A stretch of 64,000 nt of DNA from Methylibium rhizosphaerae (GCF_006386545.1 NZ_SWAR01000003.1:62001-126000), one strand, 5' to 3'. Shown: positions 45,289-55,164, numbered from the stretch's first letter. The notes: generated by a model not told the origin, from the letters alone. Translations and numbers: made by a program.

Positions 45289-46542
45289 TCAGACCTTGGC
45301 CTTGAAGCCGTCGGCGTACTTGGCCGGGTCCTTGCCGTCCCACACGGTGCCGTCGATCAGCTTGCTGCTGCGCATCGGCTCCTTGGGCACGTTGACCTTG
45401 GCCAGGGCCGCGCCCTGCTTGTAGATCTCGATCTGGTTGACCTGCTTTGCCACGCCCAGGTAGTCGGGATGGTCCTTCAGCAGGCCCCAGCGCTTGTGCT
45501 GGGTGAGGAACCACATGCCGTCGCTGAGGTACGGGAAGTTCACCAGGCCGTCGTTGTAGAACTTCATGTGGTTCGGGTCGTCCCAGGTCTTGCCCAGGCC
45601 GTTCTGGTAGCGACCCAGGATGCGCTGGTTGATCACGTCCACGCTGGTGTTGACGTAGGCCTTGTCGGCCACCGTCTCGGCCATCTTCAGCTTGTTCTGC
45701 AGGCCGGCGTCGATCCACTTGCTCGCTTCGAGGATGGCCGCCACCACCGCGCGCGCGGTGTTGGGGTACTTCTTCACGAACTCGGACGTGGTGCCCAGGG
45801 CCTTCTCGGGGTGGTCCTTCCAGATGTCCTGGGTGGTGACTGCGGTGATGCCGATGCCGTCGGCGATGGCCCGGTGGCCCCAGGGTTCGCCGACGCAGTA
45901 GCCGTCCATGTTGCCCACCCGCATGTTGGCCACCATCTGCGGCGGCGGCACGGTGATGACCTTGGCGTCCTTCATCGGGTTCACGCCGTAGGTCGCGAGC
46001 CAGTAGTACAGCCACATGGCGTGCGTGCCGGTGGGGAAGGTCTGCGCGAAGGTGTAGTCGCGCTTGTCGGTGGCCATCAGCTTGGCGAGGCTGGGGCCGT
46101 CCACCGCGCCCTTGTCGGACAGCTTCTTCGACAGCGTGATGGCCTGGCCGTTGTGGTTGAGGTTCATCAGGATGGCCATGTCCTTCTTCGGGCCGCCCAC
46201 GCCGAGCTGCACGCCATAGATGAGGCCCCACAGCACATGCGCCATGTCGAGCTCGCCGTTGACCAGCTTGTCGCGCACGCCGGCCCAGGAGGCTTCCTTG
46301 GTCGGCACGATCTTGATGCCGTACTTCTTGTCGATGCCGAGCACCGAGGCCATCACCACCGAGGCGCAGTCGGTCAGCGGGATGAAGCCGATCCGGACCT
46401 CTTCCTTCTCGGGCTTGTCGGACCCGGCAGCCCAGACGGCGGTATGCAGGCCCGGCACCATGCTGGTGGCGCCCACGGCGGCAGTGGCTTTGATCAATTT
46501 GCGGCGTCCCATGTTGGCCTTCGGTTTGAACTCGGTGGACAT
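45289..46542 (-). CDS. nrtA: nitrate ABC transporter substrate-binding protein (Tat-exported)
   Basis: A 417-residue NrtA-type nitrate/nitrite-binding protein. The N-terminus carries a Tat-like signal (MGRRKLIKATAAVGATSMVP ... AVWAAG), consistent with periplasmic export. The mature part opens RIGFIPLTDCASVVMASVLG and contains ELDMAHVLWGLIYGVQLGVG and NMRVGNMDGYCVGEPWGHRA, typical of the family. GGAGAGAGAGC lies before the ATG at 46542. The signal peptide argues against its being the cytoplasmic sensor NasS, which has the same fold without export signal. It is first in the operon, behind a leader with hairpins and a terminator. Confidence 0.94.
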   Translation of the reverse strand: MSTEFKPKANMGRRKLIKATAAVGATSMVPGLHTAVWAAGSDKPEKEEVRIGFIPLTDCASVVMASVLGIDKKYGIKIVPTKEASWAGVRDKLVNGELDMAHVLWGLIYGVQLGVGGPKKDMAILMNLNHNGQAITLSKKLSDKGAVDGPSLAKLMATDKRDYTFAQTFPTGTHAMWLYYWLATYGVNPMKDAKVITVPPPQMVANMRVGNMDGYCVGEPWGHRAIADGIGITAVTTQDIWKDHPEKALGTTSEFVKKYPNTARAVVAAILEASKWIDAGLQNKLKMAETVADKAYVNTSVDVINQRILGRYQNGLGKTWDDPNHMKFYNDGLVNFPYLSDGMWFLTQHKRWGLLKDHPDYLGVAKQVNQIEIYKQGAALAKVNVPKEPMRSSKLIDGTVWDGKDPAKYADGFKAKV

Positions 46543-46575
46543 CTGCTCTCTCTCCAGTAGCACCCGTGAACCAAT

Positions 46576-46628
46576 GAAAAACGGCGTCGTCGCTCCCGCT
46601 GCGAAGGCAGCGGGGCGAAGACGCCGTT
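46576..46628 (-). terminator. leader terminator (attenuator) upstream of nrtA
   Basis: On the minus strand, AACGGCGTC (46628-46620) pairs with GACGCCGTT (46588-46580), enclosing an inner 8-bp hairpin CCCGCTGC/GCAGCGGG (46614-46595), and is followed by TTTTTC. This is a strong intrinsic terminator placed before the nrtA start codon, so transcription of the operon must read through it. Confidence 0.85.
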
Positions 46629-46632
46629 GTCG

Positions 46633-46684
46633 AAGAGCCCTCAACGTCGAGGAGCTCTTGGGGTAGGGATCGCCGTTGATCCCT
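46633..46684 (-). promoter_or_regulatory. tandem-hairpin ANTAR-target leader RNA
   Basis: On the minus strand the first hairpin is AGGGATC-AACGGC-GATCCCT (46684-46665), a 7-bp stem with a hexaloop having A at position 1 and G at 4, the recognition rule known for ANTAR proteins. Five nt later is a second hairpin (46659-46633) with stem AAGAGC ... GCTCTT, an inner CCTC/GAGG stem and the loop GACGTT, which keeps G4 but not A1. The terminator follows 4 nt later. This is the nasF-type antitermination layout. Confidence 0.75.
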
Positions 46685-46696
46685 GGGCGCTAGGCG

Positions 46697-46712
46697 AGCA
46701 AGAGGTGTGCCA
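46697..46712 (-). promoter_or_regulatory. sigma-54 promoter for the nrt operon
   Basis: Minus strand TGGCACACCTCTTGCT matches the -24/-12 consensus TGGCAC-N5-TTGCW with the required GG-N10-GC spacing. The predicted transcription start is near 46686, two bases before the first leader hairpin. This implies dependence on RpoN and an activator such as NtrC. Confidence 0.75.
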
Positions 46713-46730
46713 GTGAATCCGGTGCGGCTG

Positions 46731-46747
46731 CGCACAAAAGATGTGCA
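46731..46747 (-). promoter_or_regulatory. NtrC-like binding site
   Basis: Minus strand TGCACATCTTTTGTGCG has the form TGCAC-N7-GTGC(G), matching the NtrC enhancer consensus except for the last base. Its centre is about 53 bp upstream of the predicted start, closer than most NtrC sites. A single site, so moderate confidence only. Confidence 0.45.
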
Positions 46748-46771
46748 TGCCCGGGCGCACCCCGCGTGAGC

Positions 46772-47404
46772 TCACATGAGCACGTCGGCCACGTCGATCA
46801 GGCGCTGCGCCACGTCGGCCAGTCGCAGGCCGCGGTCCATGGCGGTCTTGCGCAGCCGGGCATACGCCTCTTCCTCGCTGAGCCCGTTGCGGGTCATCAG
46901 CAGGCCCTTGGCCCGATCGATCACCTTGCGCTCGGTGAGCTGCGTGCGTGCATCCGCGAGTTCGCGGCGCATCGTCTCCTCGTGCTGGAAGCGGGCCATG
47001 GCCACTTCGAGCACCGGCTTCACGCGGTCCGAGGCCAGGCCGGCGACCACATAGGCCGTCACGCCTGCGGCGATGGCGTCCTTCACATGGCTGGTGTCGT
47101 CGTCGTCGGTGAACAGCACGATGGGGCGGCGCTCTTCCCGCGTGGCCATGACCACATGCTCCAGCGTGTCGCGCGCCTGGCTTTCGGCGTCGACGATGAT
47201 CATGTCGGGCTGGATCTGCGAGATGCGGTCGGGCAGGAAGGCGTCGACCGGCAGCACCGCCACGATGTTGTAGCCGTTCTCGAGCAGGCCGATGCGCAGG
47301 CTGCGCGAACGCTCCGCCTCCCACCACGCTTGCGTGTCCGCGGGGTCGGGCGCGAGCGAATCTGGTGCAACGATGACGATGCGCAGGGCAAGGACCGGGG
47401 TCAT
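46772..47404 (-). CDS. nasT: ANTAR-domain response regulator, nitrate antiterminator (NasT-like)
   Basis: A 210-residue protein with a receiver-like N-terminal domain (about residues 1-130; [33 protein letters not shown]) and a C-terminal ANTAR RNA-binding domain (about 140-205; [20 protein letters not shown] then [14 protein letters not shown]). ANTAR proteins bind paired hairpins in leader RNA and prevent terminator formation. A leader of that kind lies directly downstream, before nrtA on the same strand. The ATG at 47404 is chosen because the receiver strand begins within ten residues. In known systems NasT is held inactive by the nitrate sensor NasS, which was not found in this window. 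Confidence 0.9.
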   Translation of the reverse strand: MTPVLALRIVIVAPDSLAPDPADTQAWWEAERSRSLRIGLLENGYNIVAVLPVDAFLPDRISQIQPDMIIVDAESQARDTLEHVVMATREERRPIVLFTDDDDTSHVKDAIAAGVTAYVVAGLASDRVKPVLEVAMARFQHEETMRRELADARTQLTERKVIDRAKGLLMTRNGLSEEEAYARLRKTAMDRGLRLADVAQRLIDVADVLM

Positions 47405-47456
47405 GCGACTGGCGCAGCAACATCTGCGCCAATGCCCGCAACCGTGCACAAATGCA

Positions 47457-47479
47457 CAAGGGCCCGCTCGGGGCCCTTG
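47457..47479 (-). terminator. hairpin terminator after the 93-residue gene
   Basis: CAAGGGCCC (47457-47465), loop GCTCG, GGGCCCTTG (47471-47479): a perfect 9-bp stem 36 bp beyond the minus-strand stop at 47515. The trailing minus-strand sequence TGCATTTG is only weakly U-rich. It separates the small gene from nasT. Confidence 0.6.
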
Positions 47480-47514
47480 CTCGTTGTTGGTGCAGGCGCA
47501 GCCTGCCGCACGAT

Positions 47515-47796
47515 TCAGTTCGGGTCGACGGTGTTGCGCGCGCGGCGGATCCAGCCCAGCGGCATGAGGCTGCCGAACAGCGAGTCGGGCTCCGCCGTGC
47601 CGCGTTCGTCGAGCACGCCGTGCTCGCTCAGCATGTCGACGAACTCCTTCACCATGTTCCGGGCGAGTCCGCTGGCATGCATGAGCTGGACGACCGACAC
47701 GTGCCGCTGCGACATCTCGTGCAGCATGCGCCGGTAGGCGGTGCGGTGATAGGCAGCCGGCAGGTCCGGCCAGCCCATGAGTTTGTAGGCCTTCAT
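47515..47796 (-). CDS. uncharacterised small protein, possible winged-helix fold
   Basis: A 93-residue protein I do not recognise by name. It begins [20 protein letters not shown] and contains a segment that could form a winged helix-turn-helix ([20 protein letters not shown] then [14 protein letters not shown]), ending in a short basic tail [18 protein letters not shown]. Composition and codon use match the neighbours, and it has its own downstream hairpin, so it looks like a real gene. It is divergent from tsaD with 198 bp between; that gap contains no other gene. A small DNA-binding protein is the best guess, unproven. Confidence 0.65.
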   Translation of the reverse strand: MKAYKLMGWPDLPAAYHRTAYRRMLHEMSQRHVSVVQLMHASGLARNMVKEFVDMLSEHGVLDERGTAEPDSLFGSLMPLGWIRRARNTVDPN

Positions 47797-47994
47797 GGCT
47801 CCAACGACTTTCTTGTTGTCTGGGGATGGCCTGTTGGCCAGTTTTCCCATTTCGGGCGCAGAGTAGTACCAGTTTGTGACAAGCGGAAGGGGGGTCGGAG
47901 TTTTTTTCGGGTATTCACCAACACTTTTGGCACGCAACGATGGGCGAGCGACAGAAAGAGGTGGCCGGGACCCGGTGGCTACACTGCGGGCCTC

Positions 47995-49026
47995 ATGTAC
48001 GTGCTCGGCATCGAATCCTCCTGCGACGAAACCGGGGTGGCCCTGGTCAAGGCCGGCGACCAACCGGTGCCGCGCCTGCTCGCCCATGCATTGCACAGCC
48101 AGATCGACATGCACCAGGCCTATGGCGGCGTGGTGCCCGAGCTGGCGTCGCGTGACCACATCCGCCGCGTGCTGCCGCTGGCGCAGCAGGTGCTCGGCGC
48201 GGCCGGGCTGCCGCTGGATGCGGTGGAGGTGGTGGCCTACACCCGCGGGCCGGGCCTGGCCGGTGCGCTGCTGGTGGGCGCGGGGGTGGCCTGCGCGCTC
48301 GGCGCCGCCCTCGACCGGCCGGTCGTCGGCGTGCACCACCTCGAGGGCCACCTGCTGTCGCCCTTCCTGTCGGCTGATCCGCCGGAGTTCCCGTTCATTG
48401 CGCTGCTCGTATCCGGCGGCCACACCCAGCTGATGCGGGTGGACGGCGTCGGTGCCTATGAGCTGCTGGGCGAAACCATCGACGACGCCGCGGGCGAGGC
48501 TTTCGACAAGTCGGCCAAGCTGCTCGGCCTGGGCTACCCGGGCGGACCGGCGCTGGCGCGGCTGGCCGAATTCGGCGACGCCGCGTCGTTCGCCCTGCCC
48601 AGGCCGCTGCTCCACAGCGGCAAGCTGGACTTCTCGTTTGCCGGCCTCAAGACGGCGGTGAGGGTGCAGCTCGGCAAGCTGGGCCCCAATGTCTGCGAGC
48701 AATCAAGGGCAGACCTGGCCGCCGCCACCCAGGCGGCGATCGTCGATGTGCTCGTGGCCAAGTCGCTGGCTGCGCTCAAGGCGAGCGGACTGAAGCGGCT
48801 GGTGGTTGCAGGGGGGGTGGGGGCGAACCGGGCGCTGCGCGATCGGCTCGATGCCGAATGCCGCAAGCGCGGCGTGCGCGTGCACTACCCGGAGCTGCAC
48901 CTGTGCACCGACAACGGCGCCATGATCGCGCTCGCCGCGGCCATGCGGCTGGAGTCGGGCCGGGCCGAGGCCCGGCGCGACTACGCCTTCGACGTGAAGC
49001 CGCGCTGGGAGCTCGGCACCGCCTGA
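47995..49026 (+). CDS. tsaD: tRNA N6-adenosine threonylcarbamoyltransferase
   Basis: A 343-residue ASKHA-fold enzyme that transfers the threonylcarbamoyl group to A37 of tRNAs reading ANN codons, with TsaB/TsaE. It begins [18 protein letters not shown], and the metal-binding motif [12 protein letters not shown] (HxxxH) and [10 protein letters not shown] are present, followed by the conserved [18 protein letters not shown] and [15 protein letters not shown]. The ATG at 47995 is fixed by the family N-terminus; the frame is open 181 codons upstream without coding character. TsaB and TsaE are not in this window. Confidence 0.96.
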   Translation: MYVLGIESSCDETGVALVKAGDQPVPRLLAHALHSQIDMHQAYGGVVPELASRDHIRRVLPLAQQVLGAAGLPLDAVEVVAYTRGPGLAGALLVGAGVACALGAALDRPVVGVHHLEGHLLSPFLSADPPEFPFIALLVSGGHTQLMRVDGVGAYELLGETIDDAAGEAFDKSAKLLGLGYPGGPALARLAEFGDAASFALPRPLLHSGKLDFSFAGLKTAVRVQLGKLGPNVCEQSRADLAAATQAAIVDVLVAKSLAALKASGLKRLVVAGGVGANRALRDRLDAECRKRGVRVHYPELHLCTDNGAMIALAAAMRLESGRAEARRDYAFDVKPRWELGTA

Positions 49027-49062
49027 AGAAAGGGCAGGGGCGGTGCGTTGGCGCGGCTCAAC

Positions 49063-49515
49063 TCAGTTGACGGTGATGCGCGAGGCGGCCGGTGCCACCT
49101 TCTTGGCCAGTGTCAGCGTCAGCACGCCGTTGTCGAGCTTCGCCTGGGAGGCTGCGTCGTCCACTTCGACGGGCAGCGTGAAGCTGCGCGAATAGCTGAC
49201 GGTGGAGCGCTCGCGGTGGACGGTGCGCTCGCCTTCCTTCCTTTCCTGGGGGGCCTGTGCTTGCGCTTCCAGGGTGACCTGGCGGCCGTCGACGGACACC
49301 TTCACGTCGTCCTTGGTCACGCCGGGGAGGTCCACCGTCACCGTGTAGGCGGTGTCGGTTTCGCTCAGGTCGAGGGCAGGGGTGCGGGCTGCGGTGCGGG
49401 CGGGTGCGCGCTGGCCGAAAGCATGGGCCAGGGCATCGTCGAACAGTCGGTCGAGCGCGCCGTTCACATAGAGGGTGCGGCCATGGCCGCGGCGGGTGGC
49501 GGGGATCAGGAACAT
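49063..49515 (-). CDS. small heat-shock protein, Hsp20/alpha-crystallin family
   Basis: A 150-residue Hsp20 chaperone. The alpha-crystallin domain runs from about residue 45 (PALDLSETDTAYTVTVDLPG) to 143 and includes VTKDDVKVSVDGRQVTLEAQ, the ERTVHRERSTVSYSRSFTLP strand pair and the C-terminal LDNGVLTLTLAKK motif. It should form oligomers that hold unfolding proteins. The start is the ATG at 49515 with GTGGAG upstream rather than an ATG 10 codons earlier. It is convergent with tsaD and divergent from rpsO. No ROSE-like thermosensor was evident in the short upstream stretch. Confidence 0.93.
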   Translation of the reverse strand: MFLIPATRRGHGRTLYVNGALDRLFDDALAHAFGQRAPARTAARTPALDLSETDTAYTVTVDLPGVTKDDVKVSVDGRQVTLEAQAQAPQERKEGERTVHRERSTVSYSRSFTLPVEVDDAASQAKLDNGVLTLTLAKKVAPAASRITVN

Positions 49516-49636
49516 GTCGGACTCCACGATTTGCGGGGTCTGCACGCTCGCAGCGCCCCATGCGGCTCGAATTGAGAGCGGCCGTTTTCATTTCAAGGGG
49601 CGGGTGGGGGCTGCCGGCCTCGGGCCGCACTCGGTC

Positions 49637-49642
49637 TATAAT
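49637..49642 (+). promoter_or_regulatory. candidate -10 of the rpsO promoter
   Basis: A perfect TATAAT lies at 49637-49642 in the 237-bp Hsp20-rpsO gap, the most AT-rich spot there. The -35 region is poor (CTGCCG at 49611 with 20-bp spacing, or CCGGCC at 17 bp). Transcription would start near 49650 and give a leader of about 130 nt before rpsO. Confidence 0.5.
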
Positions 49643-49678
49643 CCGCGGCTTCGGCTTCCGACCAGGGGGCTCGAAACA

Positions 49679-49753
49679 GGCACGGCGCGGGTAGGTTTCA
49701 CCCGCGACCGCAAGTGAAAACGAAACCGTTCACGTCCTCCAAGCGGCCGTGCC
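49679..49753 (+). promoter_or_regulatory. structured rpsO leader, candidate S15 autoregulatory RNA
   Basis: GGCACGGC (49679-49686) can pair with GCCGTGCC (49746-49753) 60 nt later, closing a domain that also holds the competing hairpin CGCGGGT-AGGTTTC-ACCCGCG (49686-49706). GGTTTCAC occurs twice, at 49694-49701 and 49753-49760. rpsO mRNAs in several phyla carry S15-binding leaders; this one has no sequence match I can cite, only a suitable structure and place. Confidence 0.4.
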
Positions 49754-49782
49754 GGTTTCACGACATAGGAAATCGACACATC

Positions 49783-50052
49783 ATGTCCGTCGCCGACATC
49801 AACACCGCCGAGATCGTCAAGTCCAACGCCCGCAGCACTGGAGACACCGGCTCCCCCGAAGTGCAGGTGGCCCTGCTGACCGCTCGCATCAACGAGCTGA
49901 CCCCGCACTTCAAGGCCCACCTGAAGGACCACCATGGCCGCCGCGGCCTGCTCAAGATGGTGAGCCGCCGCCGCAAGCTGCTGGACTACCTGAAGAACAA
50001 GGATGCCGACCGCTACACCGCGCTGATCCAGAAACTGGGCCTGCGCAAGTAA
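49783..50052 (+). CDS. rpsO: 30S ribosomal protein S15
   Basis: An 89-residue primary 16S rRNA-binding protein of the small subunit. The sequence is canonical: [20 protein letters not shown], then [20 protein letters not shown] and the end [22 protein letters not shown] lies before the ATG at 49783. It is followed by an intrinsic terminator and then pnp, the conserved rpsO-pnp order in proteobacteria. The structured leader upstream may mediate autoregulation by S15. Confidence 0.98.
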   Translation: MSVADINTAEIVKSNARSTGDTGSPEVQVALLTARINELTPHFKAHLKDHHGRRGLLKMVSRRRKLLDYLKNKDADRYTALIQKLGLRK

Positions 50053-50068
50053 GGTCGCCGAGATGACG

Positions 50069-50115
50069 AAGAGCCTGTCTGGAGCGACCAGCGTCCAGCA
50101 CAGGCTCTTTGTTTT
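50069..50115 (+). terminator. intrinsic terminator between rpsO and pnp
   Basis: AAGAGCCTG (50069-50077) pairs with CAGGCTCTT (50101-50109), with further pairing inside (TGGA/TCCA), followed by TTTGTTTTTGG. It ends the rpsO transcript or allows partial read-through to pnp. The remaining 170 nt to pnp contain no gene and no confident promoter. Confidence 0.85.
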
Positions 50116-50284
50116 TGGAGCCGGACACGATGCGAGTGTGGCAGTGTCATTCCAGCGCCGCTGAACGCGGCAGTTGCGCTGGAATGGCATACCGCTCAGG
50201 TGCCGGGCTCCAGGCCAAGCACGCGGCCCAACGCGTGCGTTTCATAGCCGTGCGGCCAGAACGCACGCTGAACTGGAGACACCC

Positions 50285-52426
<2,142 letters not shown>

Positions 52427-52480
52427 GCAGGCTCGTGGAGGCGGGCGCGGCTCGAGTCGTGCCTGCCCGGGAGTGCACGC

Positions 52481-53467
52481 ATGCGCGCAATCGAGATCTC
52501 GCAACCCGGCCGCCCCGAGGTGCTGCAACTCGTCGATCGCCCGGACCCCGTTCCCGGCGATGGCGAGGCGCTCATCCGCGTGCGCGCGGCGGGCGTGAAC
52601 CGGCCCGACGTGCTCCAGCGCAAGGGCGTCTACCCGCCGCCGCCGGGGGCCTCGGACCTGCCGGGTCTCGAGGTCGCGGGCGAGATCGTCGGCGGTGACG
52701 CGCAGGCGCTTGCCGCCGCCGGGTTCAAGCCGGGGGATCGGGTCTGTGCGCTGGTGTCGGGCGGCGGCTATGCCGAGCTGTGCGCGGTGCCGGTGGGGCA
52801 GTGCCTGCCCGTGCCGGCCGGCTTCAGCGACCTTGAAGCCGCCAGCCTGCCCGAGACCTTCTTCACCGTCTGGTCCAACGTGTTCGAGCGCGGTCGCCTG
52901 CAGCCCGGCGAGACCCTGCTGGTGCAAGGCGGCAGCAGCGGTATCGGCGTCACCGCGATCCAGCTCGCCAAGGCGCTGGGCTCGACGGTGATCGTCACTG
53001 CCGGCGACGACGCCAAGTGCGCCTCCTGCCTGCAGCTCGGCGCCGACCATGCGGTGAACTACAAGACCGAGGACTTTGCCGAGGCGGTGCAGCGGCTGAC
53101 GGCGAGCAAGGGCGCCGATGTGATCCTCGACATGGTGGCGGGCCCCTACGTGGCCCGCGAGCTGACCTGCCTGGCCGACGACGGCCGGCTGGTGATCATC
53201 GCGGTGCAGGGTGGGGTCAAGTCCGAAATCGATGCGGGCGCCGTGCTGCGCCGGCGACTGACGGTCACCGGCTCGACGCTGCGTCCCCGGTCGGTGGCCT
53301 TCAAGGCTGCCATCGCGGCGGCGCTGCGCCACAAGGTCTGGCCGCTGCTGGAGTCCGGGCGTGTGCGCCCGGTGATCCACCAGGTGTTCCCTGCCGCCGA
53401 TGCCGCCCAGGCCCACGCGCTGATGGAATCCAGCACGCACGTCGGCAAGATCGTGCTGCAGTGGTGA
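52481..53467 (+). CDS. NAD(P)H quinone oxidoreductase, PIG3/QOR family (zinc-independent MDR)
   Basis: A 328-residue medium-chain dehydrogenase/reductase without structural zinc. The N-terminal catalytic domain contains [20 protein letters not shown] and [13 protein letters not shown], the latter diagnostic of the PIG3-type quinone oxidoreductases. The NADPH-binding Rossmann motif is [20 protein letters not shown] (about residues 146-165). It would reduce quinones by NADPH. It sits between pnp and tpiA with short gaps (54 and 17 nt), a neighbourhood common in Burkholderiales, so it is probably within the same transcription unit. Confidence 0.93.
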   Translation: MRAIEISQPGRPEVLQLVDRPDPVPGDGEALIRVRAAGVNRPDVLQRKGVYPPPPGASDLPGLEVAGEIVGGDAQALAAAGFKPGDRVCALVSGGGYAELCAVPVGQCLPVPAGFSDLEAASLPETFFTVWSNVFERGRLQPGETLLVQGGSSGIGVTAIQLAKALGSTVIVTAGDDAKCASCLQLGADHAVNYKTEDFAEAVQRLTASKGADVILDMVAGPYVARELTCLADDGRLVIIAVQGGVKSEIDAGAVLRRRLTVTGSTLRPRSVAFKAAIAAALRHKVWPLLESGRVRPVIHQVFPAADAAQAHALMESSTHVGKIVLQW

Positions 53468-53484
53468 ACAACGGAGAACACAAC

Positions 53485-54225
53485 ATGCGACGCAAACTCG
53501 TGGTCGGCAACTGGAAGATGCATGGCAGCCATGCTGCCAATGCCGAGCTGCTGGCCGGCGTGCTGGCCGCCAAGCCCTACCTGGCCGACGTGGCGATGTG
53601 CGTGCCTTTCCCCTACCTGTCGGAAGTGGCCGTCGCCCTGACCGGCAGCCACCTGCTGTGGGGGGCGCAGGACGTGTCGGCCCATGAGCAGGGCGCCTAC
53701 ACCGGCGAGGTGTCGTCCACCATGCTGGCCGAGTTCGGCTGCCGGTACGCCATCGTCGGCCACTCGGAACGCAGGGCCTGCCACAACGAAACCGACCAGC
53801 TCGTGGCCGACAAGGCGAAGGCGGCCCTGGCCCACGGCGTGACGCCCATCGTGTGCGTCGGCGAGACGCTGGCGCAGCGCGAAGCCGGTGAAACCGAGAT
53901 GGTCGTCAAGCGCCAGCTGTCGGCCGTGATCCACACGCTTACCCACTGCATCGGCGAGATCGTGGTGGCCTACGAGCCCGTGTGGGCCATCGGCACCGGC
54001 AGAACTGCCACGCCCGAGCAGGCGCAGGAGGTGCACGCGCTGCTGCGCAAGCAGCTGCATGCCGCCACGCCGCACGCCGGAGGCATGCGCCTGCTCTATG
54101 GCGGCAGCGTGAAGCCCGACAACGCGGCGGCCCTGTTCGCGCAGCCTGATATCGACGGCGGCCTCATCGGGGGCGCCTCGCTCAAGGCGGGCGATTTCGT
54201 TGCCATTTGCCGCGCGGCCGCCTGA
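53485..54225 (+). CDS. tpiA: triosephosphate isomerase
   Basis: A 246-residue TIM-barrel enzyme interconverting dihydroxyacetone phosphate and glyceraldehyde 3-phosphate. Active-site residues are seen: the Asn/Lys of [10 protein letters not shown] (N9, K11), His in [14 protein letters not shown], Glu in [17 protein letters not shown], and the phosphate-binding [13 protein letters not shown] and [23 protein letters not shown] lies before the ATG at 53485. It starts 17 nt after the quinone oxidoreductase gene; secG follows after 40 nt. Confidence 0.97.
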   Translation: MRRKLVVGNWKMHGSHAANAELLAGVLAAKPYLADVAMCVPFPYLSEVAVALTGSHLLWGAQDVSAHEQGAYTGEVSSTMLAEFGCRYAIVGHSERRACHNETDQLVADKAKAALAHGVTPIVCVGETLAQREAGETEMVVKRQLSAVIHTLTHCIGEIVVAYEPVWAIGTGRTATPEQAQEVHALLRKQLHAATPHAGGMRLLYGGSVKPDNAAALFAQPDIDGGLIGGASLKAGDFVAICRAAA

Positions 54226-54265
54226 TCCGGCGCCGCGCAACTCGAGAGTTTCCGGAGAACTGACT

Positions 54266-54664
54266 ATGCAGATGTTGATGACTGTGATGCTGGTGGCGCA
54301 GATGCTGGCCGCCCTGGTGATGATCGGCCTCGTGCTCATCCAGCACGGCAAGGGCGCCGACATGGGGGCCTCGTTCGGCAGCGGCGCCTCGGGCAGCCTG
54401 TTCGGTGCCACCGGCAGCGCCAACTTCCTGTCGCGGTCCACCGCCGTGTGTGCCACGGTGTTCTTCGTCTGCACGCTTGGTCTGGCCTACCTGGGCAATC
54501 AGCGCGGCGAGGCCACCGACGGCGGCAGCGTGCTCGACCGCCCCGTGGCACCTGTTCCGGCCGCGAGCGCGCCTGCGATTCCGGGTGCTGCGAGCGCTGC
54601 CGCCACCGACGCGGCACCTGTTGCGCCTGCAGCTTCGGGGCCTGCCCAGATCCCGACCAAGTGA
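54266..54664 (+). CDS. secG: protein-export membrane protein SecG
   Basis: A 132-residue SecG subunit of the SecYEG translocon. Two membrane helices (about residues 3-23 and 55-77) flank the conserved loop QHGKGADMGASFGSGASGSL and FGATGSANFLSRSTA. The C-terminal 45 residues are an Ala/Pro-rich extension common in betaproteobacterial SecG. CCGGAGAAC precedes the ATG at 54266 (MQMLMTVML); an internal Met could also serve. It follows tpiA and precedes tRNA-Leu, the same order as in many proteobacteria. Confidence 0.95.
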   Translation: MQMLMTVMLVAQMLAALVMIGLVLIQHGKGADMGASFGSGASGSLFGATGSANFLSRSTAVCATVFFVCTLGLAYLGNQRGEATDGGSVLDRPVAPVPAASAPAIPGAASAAATDAAPVAPAASGPAQIPTK

Positions 54665-54712
54665 GGCCGGCTTTCACGGGGCTGACATTGCTGTTGCGAT
54701 GCAGCGCAGTGA

Positions 54713-54741
54713 TTGAGAGTCGAAACGAATCGGGTTAGAAT
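54713..54741 (+). promoter_or_regulatory. sigma-70 promoter for tRNA-Leu (and possibly nuo)
   Basis: TTGAGA (54713-54718) and TAGAAT (54736-54741) with exactly 17 bp between, in the 200-nt secG-tRNA gap. A start near 54748 would leave about 115 nt of 5' leader to be removed by RNase P. Confidence 0.6.
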
Positions 54742-54864
54742 CTCAGGCTGTTCAGCGAGCCATTTCCTCATGCAAGCTGAGCAGCTCAAGGAATGTTGAG
54801 TGCGGTCAATCAGACCTGCTCGACGGACCTGGTAGAACCCTGGCAACAGGGGCCTGGCAACAGG

Positions 54865-54949
54865 GCCGACGTGGTGAAATTGGTAGACACGCTATCTTGA
54901 GGGGGTAGTGGCGAAAGCTGTGCGAGTTCGAGTCTCGCCGTCGGCACCA
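54865..54949 (+). tRNA. tRNA-Leu (GAG anticodon)
   Basis: An 85-nt class II tRNA. The acceptor stem GCCGACG (54865-54871) pairs with CGTCGGC (54939-54945), followed by discriminator A and an encoded CCA. The D arm contains AAATTGGTAGAC. The anticodon stem CTATC/GGTAG encloses TTGAGGG, so the anticodon is GAG (reads CUC and CUU). A long variable arm (TGGCGAAAGCTGT) and the T arm with GTTCGAGTC complete it. It lies between secG and nuoA, matching the secG-leuU position in E. coli. Confidence 0.95.
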
Positions 54950-55037
54950 AACATAAGAATTTCTTTTCGGGTCGCATCCTCATCCGGTGTGCTGGCCCGA
55001 GCGCCCTGGCAGCGGCAAGCGATACAGGGACAAGCGG

Positions 55038-55097
55038 GCGCGCTGATCGTGAACTGGAGGGATTCCCCGCCCGATCACAGCAGCGCGCTTTGTTTTT
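55038..55097 (+). terminator. intrinsic terminator in the tRNA-Leu to nuoA gap
   Basis: GCGCGCTG (55038-55045) pairs with CAGCGCGC (55081-55088), extended by GTGA/TCAC, and is followed by TTTGTTTTT. It ends the tRNA transcript or attenuates read-through into nuo. The remaining 68 nt before nuoA hold no obvious promoter. Confidence 0.75.
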
Positions 55098-55164
55098 GGC
55101 CGGATGACAGCGCAGCCAGACACCACACGAGCCACGCTAGACCATCTCACCACGGCGCACCAGC

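Noticed and set aside
45289-46542. Possibility that the NrtA-like protein is the sensor NasS
   Set aside because: It carries a twin-arginine signal and heads a transporter operon with permease and ATPase, which fits an exported binding protein.
43544-46735. A single 1063-codon minus-strand frame spanning the whole nitrate transporter operon
   Set aside because: Only its last part (nrtD) is real. The rest is out of frame with nrtB and nrtA, which have their own starts, so it is not a fusion protein.
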